From contig OY365806.1 of the NCBI GenBank assembly GCA_959347315.1, positions 32,852,054 through 32,916,053 of the forward strand: a stretch of 64,000 nt of DNA, given 5' to 3'. Below, piece by piece: positions 1-13,227 of this stretch; within the stretch, counting starts at the first letter, position 1; every line of letters begins with the position of its first letter. The notes beneath the pieces were generated by a model, which made no database searches, was not told the origin of the DNA, and worked only from the letters and a program-made list of their open reading frames with translations. This DNA comes from Bimastos eiseni (Eukaryota; Annelida; Clitellata; Crassiclitellata; Lumbricidae). The translations under genes were made by a program, and so were the position numbers.

Positions 1-3000
1 TGAACCATCGTATGCGACCTGTATGCCCTGTTTATCCCGTGACTTGAAGGGCTGAAGACTCTTGCTGTCAGTGATCGTACTGCTTGTGGTAATCTCATAG
101 AATGAAGCCTAGATCAAACAGAATATCAATAATCAGTTATGAATTATTCATAATTGAATTTGATTAACATATTTAAACTTACAAAAAGTCAACAAATAAA
201 ACTACATAAGACAAAATGAAATTAAAACCATAACCTTGGCTTTAAAAGGTAGACACGAATGTCTCGCATAAGAGACAATTTGAGATTTCACCATTATTAT
301 ATATAATTTGTGACTAATTTAGTAGTTATTATTTTTATTATAACCATAGAAATATTATATCTAGCATCGTTAATTAAAAAAGCTTATACAAAACCAAGAG
401 TTATTCAATTCCTACAAGTTTTCATATATAAGTGCTAATTCTCTTCTAGCTTCTTATTACCTTTCAAAGTGCACTCATTTTACTTTTCCTACATTAATCA
501 TAACTAACCACACGTAACATTCAAGAAGAGCATATCCAGATATACCATGCCTCATTTGGGCAGGGTATATGAGCCAAATTTAGGAGCAAATTACCATTCC
601 CAAAATGCTTAGTTTACCTTCCTACCTTATCAAAAGGCAGTTACCCTGATATAGCATAACCATCACAATATCTTTGATCAATCGTTTTACCTCTCCCACT
701 TTGCTTTATGTAACACCAACTTTACATTACCTGTTTGCAAATCATTTCCTCTATTTTTTTACCATATCTATGCGTGCAAGCATCTGAACATTTAATGCGT
801 CTAGAGAACCTCAAAAAGGTACACATATAAATGTGGCCATCTTAACAGGCCTAACAAGGAGCACCTTAAAGTATGCTGATAGCATTTCTTAAACATTTCC
901 TGACTGCATAACTTCCAATCTTAGTTGGATATTGTCCAACTAACCTTACATAAACTACCTTTCACAAGGAAGCCACGAAATGTCCAAATTCCCATATAGT
1001 TTAAATACATCATTGTAATATTACCTTCAGATTACCTCTGACAAATCAATTATGTTATCTTCACTATCTTACCATTAATTAACTGTGTGTAGCTTCATAT
1101 TACCACTGAAGACTTACTCTGAGTGAAACACTGGAGGCATTGCCGTCAATCTGTAGTGCAAACCTCATGTAGCCAGACGCTACTATTGCAACTTGGATCA
1201 TCTTTTCCGTATTGGAATTATGCTGAGTGTGGAACATTGAATAAGGCTGAGTGTTGAATGTGGCATGTATTTGTATTGATCGGTAGCTGCCGTCTGGTTC
1301 TTTGATATTTTCCGGGTCAGGAGGAGAACCATCTGCCTGAGCCAGATGAATCTAAGAAAAGGCAAAATGAGACAAGTCAAGGAAACCCAGTTGCTTGTAC
1401 ACCTGGGTAAAAGCTCATAAGAATCTGTAACCGTAATAGTAATGGAACATTTATATAGTGCAGCTTAAACAGCAAACACTAATCAGAGGTGCCAGCCTAT
1501 AAGACATTAAAAGTGATTAAAACTAAAATTACATCATTTAACTAAAGTAAAACAATTCGCAGCTAACTAGAAGAGTGACCAGTGGCATGCCTATGAACAT
1601 GCCAGGAGACCAACATTAACATCTGACAGATGTATAAAAGCAGCACATTTGTTCTGAGGCCTCTGTTTACAACTCCTCAACAACATAAAGGAAATCATGA
1701 CACAGACAAGCACATACCGATACCTCTATAGAAATTTATCCGATGCATCTTCATTTTACGTAAAGGCAAAATGCTCATTTCCATTTGTCTGTAGAAATTT
1801 CTCAGAAGCATGGTTCTATCTAATGTTAAAGGATAATTTGGCTCAGGTATTTGGCATAATTTGCTTTTGAAAGGTTATTACAAGGTGCTATGCAAAATCA
1901 ACATCAATTACACATGTACAAATTGTACATACATACAAGTCTAAACATTGCTACTCTATTACACTTGCACCTATGCTTATGCACACCAATTTCAAAACCA
2001 ACTTCAAGATCCAAACTTGCAAAACCAAACTCATAAAATACAACAATCGCAAGAGCAAAACTGTGTAATCGAATTGAAAGAACCAACTCACAAAGCCAGT
2101 GTAGAGGAGTCCCGGTTTGTAGTTGCTTGGCGATATGCTTAGAAACTTCAATGCGTGTTTGTGTTGCTTGCAATCAATCACTGCACTACCAACAAGGACA
2201 ATCCCAGTACTGCTCTCTTCTACCTCTGCAATGACTTGGATCGTTCTTGACACGAAGTTCCCCAAAGTGGTAAAATCTTTCCGAATACCAAGTAGGTCAG
2301 ACCTCGTCAGCCGAATATCTGCCCTACCATTCTTCAACTGCAAAAGTAAGGCAACATAAAGTCAGGCAATCATTCAATCACAAAGGTAACACTTAAGATT
2401 AGAACATCAACAACCATAAATACTATAAAAACAATTAACAATGTGATTAATAAGAAGAAATAAGTCATTTACCTCAACTGAAATAAGTTTTGGACTGGCT
2501 GCACTTTTTGGAACACGCTCATATTGCAAATAATTCACCTGGACCTGAACAGCTGCCTTGCCCTTCACCATCTGACCATAGGTATATCTGTGAATACAAA
2601 TTGGGGCACAAATGTAGAAACTAATAATATGCTGCAGATGGAACGGAAAATAAAATGCTAAACAAACATACATTAATTTGATTTATGTGAATTAGAATAT
2701 CTATCTATATATATATATATCATATACATATATATACTTTTATAATATATATAATTGTATATATACAATAAACTGAATTGAAATAAATTACAGTTTAGAC
2801 TAAATTAGGTTAGATAAGGTTAGAATTAATTCGATCAAATAAAATAAGATTAGATTATTGTAAACATAACCCAGATTAACAGGGACTGGACAACATAAGA
2901 TGGTTGGAAAAAGACAGGATTGAATTGCAACATCTTACAACTGATGGGATTAGATAAGAAAATTTATTTACTTGGCTGTCACTGTTATCACAAGGTCCTT

Positions 3001-6000
3001 CTGGAGGTGGTCATTCTGTATATTAATCAGGTAGTACGGTGGAACAGTGATAGAAACCTCAAACTTTGGCAAAACTGAATAACAACAAAATGAGATGAAA
3101 CACATCACAGGGAGAAACATCAGCCAATCACAAGAAGCAGTCATTACATTGAAATATTAGCAAATACCTTTTCATAGCCTTGTCATGGCCCCAGTATAAC
3201 AAATAAATTTCAGCAAATGACTTGTATAGTGCTGCTGTCATAATAGGCTTGTGGAAATACTGACCAAAGGTCATTTCAAGCAAAATTCTTCTAATAAACT
3301 GTAATCTGCAGAAGTCAGTCAAAAATGAAAACAGTATTCAAGTTACAAAAGAAACTAATGAAAATAAAAGTAATAAAAAATAAACAATAAAAGTAATAAT
3401 AATAACAAAGTAAAAGTAATAATAATAACAATAATAACAACAATAATAATAATAATCATACCAATGCCAGAGGCAGCCATGAATATGAATTTCCAGCTGG
3501 TTACATGTAATAAAGGTAATTTAAAGTATAAGAAATATGTTAGTTAGTTAAAGTAAATAAAGCATGCTATTTTAACCAGAGCAGTTGCCAAAACTACAAG
3601 AATTGCTCACCATATTCAGCAACTTCAAATATCTTTGTCAATGAATCCTCCTGAATAATAAAAAAATAACTGGCAAAAAAACATACACTGTTCAAATAAA
3701 TAAAATGTCACATCAGTACATATACTATTGGTTCTCAGATGGTCTCGATCAACATCATAAAGTTTTGAATTTCTCTGCATGGCTGTATGTTGTGCAGCTG
3801 TACCACAAAGCGGCACAAATGTCTTTTAGGTCCAAACTTCAGACTCACCACATTTCAACTTGCTTCCCAACTTCTCATTTCCTCCCCTCTTGAATTTTTA
3901 CCATGGTTCTCCAGTGGAATTAAGATTTTGCTACCCCAAACTGACCATTGATTGATGCCTAACACATCATAACAATTGCACTATAACAAATAAGTAAGTA
4001 AGCAAGAATATTTTTTATTAGACTACCAGCAAACGCACAATAGCTTACAACGGGTACAAATAATGGTATTAATTTTAAGCAATGTCAAACATTCGCATAA
4101 TAAAAGACGTTTTACAGAAGCATCAACTCTCGGCAGGATGAAGACATGTGACCTGGATCGCATGTTGTAAGGGGTGATCCTACGGGAAGGGAGTAGATCA
4201 TGAAGGATATGACATGGGTTCAACAGGGCAGAGCAAAAAAGAGTAAAGTCCATCTTAGAGCAGTGCTCATCAAAAGGTGGAAAGTCAACAAGAAGGAAGC
4301 CAGAAATGGGTCAATTTCCTATGAGGACCATTAACCCTTAGCGACCAGCTGCATATGTTTCCCCATACATTTTAGTAGACGCTGGTCGTTAAAGGGTTAA
4401 GGGGATTTCGTTCCACTACATTGGCGAATCCCCACCAAATGGGGGAGACATAGAGTAATCGTGCAAGGGTGGTAGCACGAACAACATCAAACAGTCGTTG
4501 ACCTGGGATTTGCTACAATTCCACTTAAGGTAATCATCAACTGAAGCCTCGTATGTTCTGATAACAGCACCATGGAAGTCAAGCGATTAGATCAGATAAA
4601 AAAATAGAACAATAGGTAGAGAAACATACAGAGAAAGCTGCTAACCCTAGCAGTGACAGTGATCTTCCATTCCCCCAAGGGCGTCTGTTCAGAAAGTGGC
4701 AGCCGTTGGGTAATCACTCCTGCCAACAACAACCCATTTATTTAAAATCCAATATACTGCATCTACTACACATGTTACACTTATGCACATAATAAATGAA
4801 TGTATATCTATGTAAATATAAGCAGAATGTGCATTTATAATGTATATGTATACACTTTTAAAAATTTGAAAGTTAAAGTATAGTAGCACCACTTAACAAA
4901 ATGTTACATGTCTATTTAAAAAGGTTGACTTCACCTTTTCATGACAGTTCTGTTCGTTTTATGTAGATATGCATGTATGTATGTGCATATGAACTAGTAT
5001 GTATAATCACATGCATGTATTTATGTGTTTGTACATATATAAAGCAATGCAACCAGACATTTATGTAGCACCTCGGGTCTCAAAGTCACTCTTCTGTAGA
5101 ACTTCGGGAAACACTGACATCATTAGACATACTATTTTCAGAAAGCTTAAAATGGAGACTGCAGACCAGCATACAAAAAAGCAAACTACAGTGTATTTCA
5201 TCTGCACAATACAAAGCTGAACAGAAATAATTGTTATTGAAACCCAGTGGCAAATTAAAAAACTCACACAACATAAAGAAATGGGCAGTGAATTCAAAGC
5301 CTAAACCAACCATCAAGAATCCCTTCGAACCTAAAACCGTTCAGGTTGGAAATAAATCCTGGTGATAATGGAAATCTGAATGATCAAATGCAAACAATAG
5401 TAACGGCACAAGGTGTGAGTGAGGAAGGAGGTAGAACTATACAGTCTCCAGTGCTTTGCATTTGACTATATGTGCAATGTCTCCAACCTGTATCATTCTT
5501 TTGTTTCAGCCACTGCATGATCTTGTTACCAGCAAGGTCCTACAATCAATGCAACCACATCAAGGTTTTCCTTAACTGCACTCATGGTTAGTCTACTAGC
5601 AGGTCACAAGAAACTTCAAAGGAGCTATATAAACGTCTCTATTGAAACTGCTAATATGCGTTAGGTCACGTAGCTTATAATAATAGGATGTATGGTTGTG
5701 ATTGATCATTGCTGCTGGAAGATCTGTGCTTTAGCGAAACTTTCCTTCAACCAACTTAGACAACTGTTGAGATAAGTAGGCAAAAACCATACCTTTTCAG
5801 CAGTGTTTGATAACAACAATTTAGGGCTCTGGTGAGGGTAGAAAACGCTATATGAATGCTCAAATACAAACATGTATTTTAACAAATACATACACAAAGT
5901 TATGTATACACACAGATGCATACATCCCAACACACATACATACCAGTATGAGTAATTATCTTAACTTACATACCTAAACTTACATTACTAATCTCCCCAC

Positions 6001-9000
6001 CTCGTCTCACATCTTGGCACTTGTATCACCTTAGCCTAGCAACAGAAGTGAGGTCTGATAAACTGACTTACAAAAACTGTAATGTCAACCAGATCCTTGT
6101 AAGGTGTTAGGTCAGGATGGACAGCTATGACCCGAAATAGAACTGGAAAGAGAGCAAACAATTATTCCAGATTCAATATGTAGCCAAAATTTTCCATTAA
6201 CACTTATATTAAACAGTAATTCAGCAATACAATTATAATAATACAATTAATTGTGATAGCATCATTACTAACTAGCAATGCTTTACATTATGTTATGTTG
6301 AAATAAATTGCATTATTCAAGCACATATTGCAATCTAGAAGTATAACTAATGGCAAATTAGTTTTTAAAGTTTCAAGCTTAGAAAGCAAACCTGTATCTC
6401 CTGGCTTGTACATCGCCTTGTCCGTCTGAACATATAGCAAGAGGGTCTGTCGATTAACCTTGACACTCTGTTCATGGTTAAACCGAAGCCCACCCAAAGC
6501 AGACACGACCAACTTGTACGAAGCATCAGGCACTGAGCTGGGAATCTGACAAAACGAACAACACTTCACTGAAATGTCTAAAAACTTCCCAAGCAATATT
6601 CCGCTGGCCATCCAACTGTTTCACCAAATATACCTCAACAAACATTCTCAGATTATGTTCATGCACTCTTTCATAACTTTTAAAGTAGCCATGTGATTTC
6701 CATGGAGGAACTCTTTAAAGGTCCTATGCTCAGATAACATACTACCAAGAAAGCAACATAATATAAGTCATTAGTATTTAATAAATTTATTTGATCATTC
6801 GTTCACTCACTCGGAATATCTGTATTGCACTTCCAATAGACATCTACAGACAAGCGAACAAATTACCACACTTCACCTTACTTTTACTGTTTCTTAAGTT
6901 AACAGACCTTACTTGAACTTTACCAGAAAGAGCTTGTATTACATTTGATATTTCAGTTTCTGATGTTGGATGGACTGTGAACAACTAAAACAGCTATGAG
7001 GGCTACAAGAGTGATATGACTTTATATTCAATCTGTTCAGGTATTTTGAGCCAGTTGAGTGATTTGAAGACAGAAGTGATGCAATGGCATTTATAGATTT
7101 TGGTGACAGAATGGGCAAGAGCATTCTGAATGGTTTGGAGGCGGTTTATTTGGGTGATGTACAAGTTGCAACAGAAGTTTCAGATAAATGCTTTACTGAA
7201 ACTTACCTGATCCTACCTTAACTATCTGAACTTACCATTCTGACTTGAAGACAGTTGGGAAAGAGTGATTAACATACCTGGAGTGAAACAATCTTAATTT
7301 CACCTGGAAAATAAACAGATGTCAGACAAATTAGTAATAAGATATAACAGCAGCATCACTCTGATTTATTGTCAGACCATCATGTCCACAAGGTCTCTGG
7401 ACAACTAAGTCTCTCTGCAGTATACTGAGCACATCATCTTCAAGATATCATAGGCCTGTCACGCACGACACTCTGGACGATGGAGCTATATAAAAGTCAT
7501 CGACCGGCAGCACAGTCGTGGGAGGACTACGGATGAAGATGTGTCTACCTAAAACCTGAGAAAGGAGACCTCAATGGGTTTCGCCGGAAACAGACGGCCT
7601 CAATACAGACGGCGAGAAATATGCAAATAGCAACGGAGTGTCAAGCAACGAAACCCGACACCTCGAGGCAGACGGTACCTCCTCTGTGACCCATGGACAA
7701 GAAATTCTTGAACCAGCTGAAAATCTGGTTTGAACTGGCCCGTTGACACGGATCATGAATAGGGGAAAATTCCGATACAAACGGCGCAATCTGTTAGGCG
7801 GTATAACTGTAGTAATGGAATTCAATTAAACTAATAAGGCCCAGCCATAACAGCCGCTAGTCAAACAGTAACTGGACGCCCCTAGGGATCTGACGTTATG
7901 CTAGGGACGCCAAGACCCGACCAACCACGGTTTAGGAATAGTTTCAGCAGGCGAAGAGTTTTGCATTTGGGATAGCAAAGGAAGTCGCCTCTAGAAGGAT
8001 TCATATAGTGTAGCAAGGAAAGGAACGGGGTCTTGTTTTGGAACTGGGGGAGATGCTAGGTCGTTCTGACGACAAGGGTAATCAATGTAGTTGGGAATCC
8101 CGTCTCCAACGTAAACCAGGGAAACATTTCTAAAAGGACACTAATAACTCCAGTAAGTGTAGATAGGATGAGTGGTGTGTATATATATCATTAACATACA
8201 TATTAAAACCATCAAGTGTGTCGTGTTGCTGAGCTTGGTGATAGAGGAAAGAACCGGCAGTACTCTCGTCATCTAGAAGAAGGAGTTGGCGAGAGAGAAA
8301 CCCGTGACAAGGCCATATAGAGACGCTTCTCTATTACAAATATACATATTATTCTCACAACAAAAACGTGTCCAGTTATGTGAGCCATATATACATCCAC
8401 AGCCCTGCTCTTTTAAGAGAACTTCAACATCCACTATACCAGCAACCGCTGCACAGATAAATAAAGTGTCTAGATTTATGCATACAGTGAAATTCGCTCA
8501 ATTCTACCCATTGTTGACGGCATTGCATTTTCTCGAACATTCAAGACAGACCTATTTCCATCTGACTGATAGAAGCGTGAAATCGTCTTTAAGAAGCCCT
8601 CAAGATGCGCTATCAAAGATTCTGTTACATTACATACTTGTATATGAGCATCATGACTACAAGAATTTTCTTAGTTCCCAGATATAATTCGTAAGAGAGC
8701 ACCCAAACACCATCTGACCTATTGTTATTCACAACAATAAATACCACATTTTGGTCGAGATCTCATTTAATGCCAACTTTCCAAGTGCATTCAAATAATG
8801 TCACCATGCTGCTACAGAAATCATAAAACAATTTTAAATTATCAAAATTTACCATTTGACAGGATCTCCATTTTTTCCACAAGACTTTGATTTTGCAGAG
8901 TAGTCAGTCTAACCATCATGAAGACACTGACAGATGCACGGTAACAGCTTACCGTCAAGTTATAAATAGAACCAGTTCGAAATGTCTTTGGAGCAACAAT

Positions 9001-12000
9001 GGAATATGACCTAGGAATGATACATAAATAATTATGTCTCATACATTGATTTAAAAGTTATATAAAAAAGTATTGAAGACTGAAAAGGCAATAATAATAA
9101 CACATGTCTTAAACACTATGCTTAATATGCACCATGTCTGGAAAACAAACCACATATGATAACATGAAAATAGAATAGTAAATTGATTCCTAAAATTCCA
9201 AAAACCATCATAATTCTGACACTATTAGCCAATACTGGTTTACATGTTAAAATACAAAAGTTCCTGCCATACAAAAAAGAAGTGCTAATGAAATTATTTG
9301 CATCAAAATTCAAGTGTTATGGACAACCAAGTAGACAATTTCCACCTGTAACCGAATCCGCGTATTTGAATGTCTATTTGCCTGATCCGAGTAGTAGTGG
9401 GTCGCTACTAGAGCAGTCACTCTGGCAAGTACCATTGCCTCATCAATCGTCGTTACGTATGGCAAAGCTTACAATTAAGAATTTTCTTATAATGAGATTT
9501 AACAAAATATCTCATTATAAGAAACTAAATATGTTGTACCTGTAATAAATTAATAATAATAATAATATAAATTAAATTTTAGCCTTTTATTTGTAGAAGG
9601 AAATTGGAAATCAATTAAATTAGTCATCAAAATACAAATTTTGTGATCATAGTTTCAATTTTGCTAACTATTTGCAAATGTACTATTTGCTGAGGCGAAT
9701 ACTTCTGAATAGTTAAAACAAAGGGATATTCGGCCGAAGTGATTGTCCGAGGTGATTTCCAGTTAGTCCCTAGTGTTAATCACGGCCCATACAAGCTTTT
9801 ATTATTTTGAAATGTTATTCATCAAATAAAATGTTCGTTCATTTCAATTTTAAGTCTGAATAATATTAGACTACTAGGTGTTTTCAAAGTGTCTGGATTA
9901 TCACACATTTTAACAAGATGGGGCTCCAGTTCATCGAACTCGTGAAACTGCTGAACTGTTGACAAAGGAGACACCGGATTTCATACCTCCTAATCTTTGA
10001 CCATCAAACAGTCGGACTAAATTAAAATTCATATGACTACAAGATAATGAGGACTAATGCAAGAGAAGGTTTACTGTACAAAGATCAGACACGTTTGAAG
10101 AACTCTGTAAGGCTCTATTAGTATATAATTAATTCCTGAGAGGAATTGCTCAATTTATCAATAATTGATCAATTAATTTGAGCTGGTTACCGATACTGAT
10201 ATTGGACAATTGAGCAAATCTTGAGGCTTGTGTTGAGACCAAAGACATGATTTTGATTAGAGCCTGACATGCAAGCTTGCTGAATTCTGTTGCCCTAAAA
10301 CATTTTGGACACCAGTCTTCAAAATATGGATAAAATATTTAACTCAACATGGATTCGAGTCTGACCCCATCTTTCTTCTATAATTCTCACACTGTACAGA
10401 AGGATAAACCTTCATAATTTAGATATACATACATACATGTACACATGCATGCATTCATACACCAAAGCCCCTTCAAAATATGTCTCATCATAACATAAAT
10501 TCTGATTAAGTTATACATAATTCTGGCAGAATAAGAGTCAGAAAGTGACGTCTTTTGGGGCCGTCCATGAATGATGTCACCCTCCCTCATCATATGTCGT
10601 CACAAATGTCATGACCCTCCCCTAAATATGACGTCACAAAGCTCTGACCCTTCTCGAAAAACCAGAGGTCCACAATGTTATATGCAAATTTTCTTATAAT
10701 TTTCAAAAAGTAATTATAACTGTAAAAATACTCAAAACAAATTAAACACTATAGTAGAATGAATAAAAATGGAGAAAGTATGATTATTACTCATTATGCA
10801 TTCCTTGAGATGAAAAGCTTTAGTAGAATCATTACATTTATTTAAAAAAATGTTTAATAATAATTTGAAAGAATCCAAACTTTATGCTTCTCCATTCTCC
10901 CACGGAGAGGAAGAATGCTCCTTCATGAAATAGACCTAGATAGAGAGAGCTTGGAACTAATCATCAGGACTGCTCAATATAATATATTCCAGTCATATCG
11001 AGCTCTTCTTCGTCTGTCCAATCTACACTCTTACAACATTGCTGACGTGCAGCGACTCTCTGTGGCCTGATGCGTTTTGGTGGTATAATTGGTTCCTGCT
11101 TATGGGTGACAGGACAATAACCACTGGACAATAACTCCCGATGCAAATAACCCCAGACATTAATCCCAAATGCAAATAAATCCCGGACAACAACCCCCGG
11201 ATGGTAATGGTAAGACATGAAAATGTATATAAAACATCTGAATTAAGTAGAAAATATCACATAATATAAAATAATGAGCAGATAGTTAGCAAACATGGGA
11301 CAGTTGTGATTCGATACCGTATAAGTAGATGGGTTGCAGATAATTTGCAAACATCAAACAGCAATTATGTTAAGACAAGTGTAGGCTTATAATCATATAA
11401 TAACACTTTTCTTTTATATAGCCTTTGAGTCCACACTTGGGGGGTGCGGTTATTTTAATACTCAACGTGAATGGTTCACTAATATAACACATTATGTTGA
11501 ATAAAATCATTATAACTTTTTGTTTTTTACATTATTTGTAAAGTAATTTAACTATTTGCATAAGTGGTGTATGGGGATTGTCATGTCTTACCATTATACT
11601 ATCCCGGGGTTATTGTCCGGGTTTTTTTGCATGTGGGTTATTGTCCAGGGGTTATTTGCATGGGGGTTGTCCAAGAGGTCATTGTCCATAATTGTCTGGG
11701 GGTTATTGTCTGGGGAGTTATTGTCCAAGAACATTCTTATGTGTTATAGAATGGCTGCCTCACTTCCAAAGCCCAAAATTGACAGTATACATAACAGTAA
11801 AGAATTCAAAAACTAAGAATACAATAATCATAATTAAAATTGTTAAATTGTGGTAACAATTACTGCTAATTAAGTGGAACTTATTATTAACGCTATTATT
11901 ATTAACTTATTTAACTGAGTGAAAGTTTTAACAGAAAAATTACGCATTTTGATATTTGATGCGATGATGTGACGTCATATTTCGTTGACCCCTCATCACA

Positions 12001-12245
12001 AATGGGTGACCTCCTCCCCTAGGTGCATGACATCATTTATGAACAGTCCCTTTACACTTCACTGTGTCATGATGATAGACATGATTTGTCTATGTCTTGA
12101 CAGAAGAACAAAAACTTATTGATTTATTGATATGTGTAAAACAGAAATAAAAATAAAATAAAGCTTACACATTGCTCGTCAGGGCTGAAGCATCGCTGAT
12201 TAATAGACTCCCAAAGATCAATGCAACCCAAAGAACAACTGGCAT
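1..12245 (-). CDS. Alpha-2-macroglobulin/TEP/CD109-family protein, 5' half (partial at left edge)
   Basis: Thirteen coding exons join in one frame for 481 residues: 12169-12245, 8853-9010, 7278-7303, 6392-6545, 6072-6142, 5488-5539, 4646-4719, 3611-3650, 2972-3074, 2473-2587, 2092-2337, 1118-1351 and 1-93. All junctions have AG acceptors and GT donors with matching phase. Exon 1 begins MPVVLWVALIFGSLL, a signal peptide, so the product is secreted or surface-anchored. Exon 2 gives the MG1 strand (YSIVAPKTFRTGSIYNL). Exon 4 gives the MG2 signature LLLYVQTDKAMYKPGDT. Exons 8-9 give MG3 (EYVLPKFEVSI) and exon 11 gives MG3/MG4 (LKFLSISPSNYKPGL). Family members are about 1,400-1,900 residues with bait, CUB and thioester domains; those lie beyond position 1. 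The family traps proteases or opsonises microbes. Without the thioester and C-terminal parts I cannot separate A2M, CD109, TEP or a C3-like protein. Exon 3 is only 26 nt. Confidence 0.9.
94..1117. other. Intron of the A2M/TEP gene, no feature seen
   Basis: This AT-rich intron separates the two leftmost exons. The donor GTAAGT lies next to 1118 and the acceptor is at 94-95. I see no open frame and no recognisable repeat in it. Confidence 0.6.
2704..2762. repeat. AT-rich microsatellite
   Basis: An imperfect (TA)n tract with ATAC interruptions, in an intron of the A2M/TEP gene. Confidence 0.8.
3359..3462. repeat. AAT/AAC-type simple repeat
   Basis: About 100 bp made of aataat, aataac and aaagtaat units, in an intron of the A2M/TEP gene. 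It is a low-complexity tract with no coding content. Confidence 0.75.
4331..4400. mobile_element. Short piggyBac-like MITE (TTAA-flanked hairpin)
   Basis: The element is flanked by TTAA on both sides. Its inverted termini read ccctta-gcgaccagc and gctggtcgttaaaggg. A TTAA target duplication with CCC-starting termini is typical of piggyBac-type elements. Related copies lie at 40868-40940 and 16414-16459. It is 70 bp long and has no coding capacity. Confidence 0.6.
7457..8309. mobile_element. Solo LTR with 5-bp target-site duplication
   Basis: The element begins TGTCACG and ends CGTGACA, the TG...CA inverted termini of an LTR. It is bounded by the perfect 5-bp duplication AGGCC (7452-7456 and 8310-8314). 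A TATA-like tatataaaag lies about 30 bp inside (7488-7497). Its 853 bp are clearly more GC-rich than the flanking intron. There is no primer-binding site or internal coding region next to it, so this is a solo LTR left by LTR-LTR recombination. It sits in intron 2 of the A2M/TEP gene. The retrotransposon family cannot be named from the LTR alone. Confidence 0.75.
9321..9771 (-). mobile_element. hAT-like MITE, family A (inverted copy)
   Basis: The ends match the same family as 17300-17463, 26548-27232 and 39957-40289. One end has gtagacaatttccacc (9330s) and the other has gaggtgatttccagttagtccct (9750s). It also carries the family motifs ttcggccgaagtg and gatccgagtagtagtgg. The boundaries are a few bases uncertain because the termini have decayed. 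It has no coding capacity. Confidence 0.6.
9914..10022 (+). pseudogene. Mariner-type transposase fragment
   Basis: The plus frame reads QDGAPVHRTRETAELL followed by KETPDFIPPNL, then a stop and a degraded tail. This is the segment around the second catalytic aspartate of mariner/Tc1-like transposases (QDGAPxH). Only about 35 residues remain, with no terminal repeats nearby. It is a transposon relic in intron 1 of the A2M/TEP gene. Confidence 0.65.
10551..12051. mobile_element. DNA transposon-like element with long inverted termini
   Basis: The left end reads ggggccgtccatgaatgatg and continues with several gacgtcac motifs. The right end, reverse-complemented, reads agggactgttcataaatgat and continues into tgacgtcac motifs. 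The termini are imperfect inverted repeats of roughly 90 bp. The interior has no transposase and contains a second, nested inverted-repeat structure (11098-11735). I cannot assign a superfamily. Confidence 0.6.
11098..11735. repeat. Nested inverted repeat built from short ataacccc-ggaca tandem units
   Basis: The left arm (about 11098-11220) repeats variants of ggacaataacccc and gcaaataacccc. The right arm (about 11574-11735) repeats the reverse complement, ggggttattgtcc and gggttatttgcat. The inner borders are also inverted (taccatt/aatggta with a nearby acatga/tcatgt). This foldback-type architecture lies inside the larger element at 10551-12051. Confidence 0.65.
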
Positions 12246-12534
12246 TTTGATGCTGTTCAACAAAAAGATTGAGATCATAATTGCATAACATTACAATAGT
12301 TAAAGTAATAACAATAACAAAACCAAAATTTAATCCCATAAAAGAATTACATCTACATTACAGGTAGCTACAGCATACTAGGTAAACTACATTAGACCTT
12401 CACTGCCTACATCACTCCATCCAACTGTCCTGGTTTACCTTCAGGAGCTGTGTCGGTCTGTCACTGCCAATGTCGATCTCCGATCAGCTGCTTGGGGAAC
12501 TTGACTCTTAATCCAATTTCTGAGTATATGGCCT

Positions 12535-12740
12535 TCTTTTCATCGAGTCCGCTTCCATTGTAACGGCATTATCTCATCAATTATTGACATTCTACTTTTA
12601 AAAGCATGATATTTTCATCGATCCAGCTTCCATTTACGCATAACTTCTTCCACCAATCCAGTCACTACTTACAGTTTTCTTTCCATCGATCCCGGCTCCA
12701 TTTACGCTACAGTTGAACATCTATTCACGTCAAATAAAAA
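12535..12740 (-). repeat. Dispersed ~35-bp minisatellite, inverted copy
   Basis: Four imperfect units resemble catcgatccagcttccattt. The same unit, in either orientation, recurs at about 28090-28310, 32780-32900, 43610-43690 and 43800-44000. It lies just upstream of the A2M/TEP signal-peptide exon. Confidence 0.6.
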
Positions 12741-12893
12741 AATGCGCTAAAATACACCATACGAACTATGGAATTATAAAACGAGGAGCTTCTGCAGCTG
12801 AAAATTCGGCCCTGAACGCACGAAAAAATACTTCTCCGAAACTTGTCTAAAAACGACACAACCTCTAAACCTGACCATAACCGACCATCACAA

Positions 12894-13227
12894 TGCCTAA
12901 CCTGACCTTAACCAATCCTCAACGCATAATCAGTTTAGGGTGTTTTTGACAGTGCGCATACGCCAAATGTTGCGCATGTGCAGAGGTCTTTTCCCGCTAA
13001 ATTTCATGTGGTTCGGCCGTAGAAGTAAAATTTTCGTGTCTATAACGGCCGAATTTTCGGTGCCTAACCTGACCTTAACCAATCCTCAACGCATAATCAG
13101 TTTAGAGTGTTTTTGACAGTGCGCATACGCCAAATGTTGCGCATGCGCAGAGGTCTTTTCCCGCTAAATTTCATGTGGTTCGGCCGTAGAAGTAAAATTT
13201 TCGTGTCTATAACGGCCGAATTTTCGG
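12894..13227. repeat. Two tandem copies of a 167-bp repeat
   Basis: The sequence starting tgcctaacctgaccttaacc at 12894 repeats at 13061 with very few differences. Each unit holds gcgcatacgccaaatgttgc and an internal ttcggccgtagaagtaaaatttt. A diverged single copy lies at about 42400-42560 in a Nova intron. The tandem pair looks recent. Confidence 0.85.

Noticed and set aside
8286..8687. 133-codon plus-strand ORF overlapping the end of the solo LTR
   Set aside because: It starts inside the LTR and runs into unrelated intron sequence; no domain or homology is recognisable.
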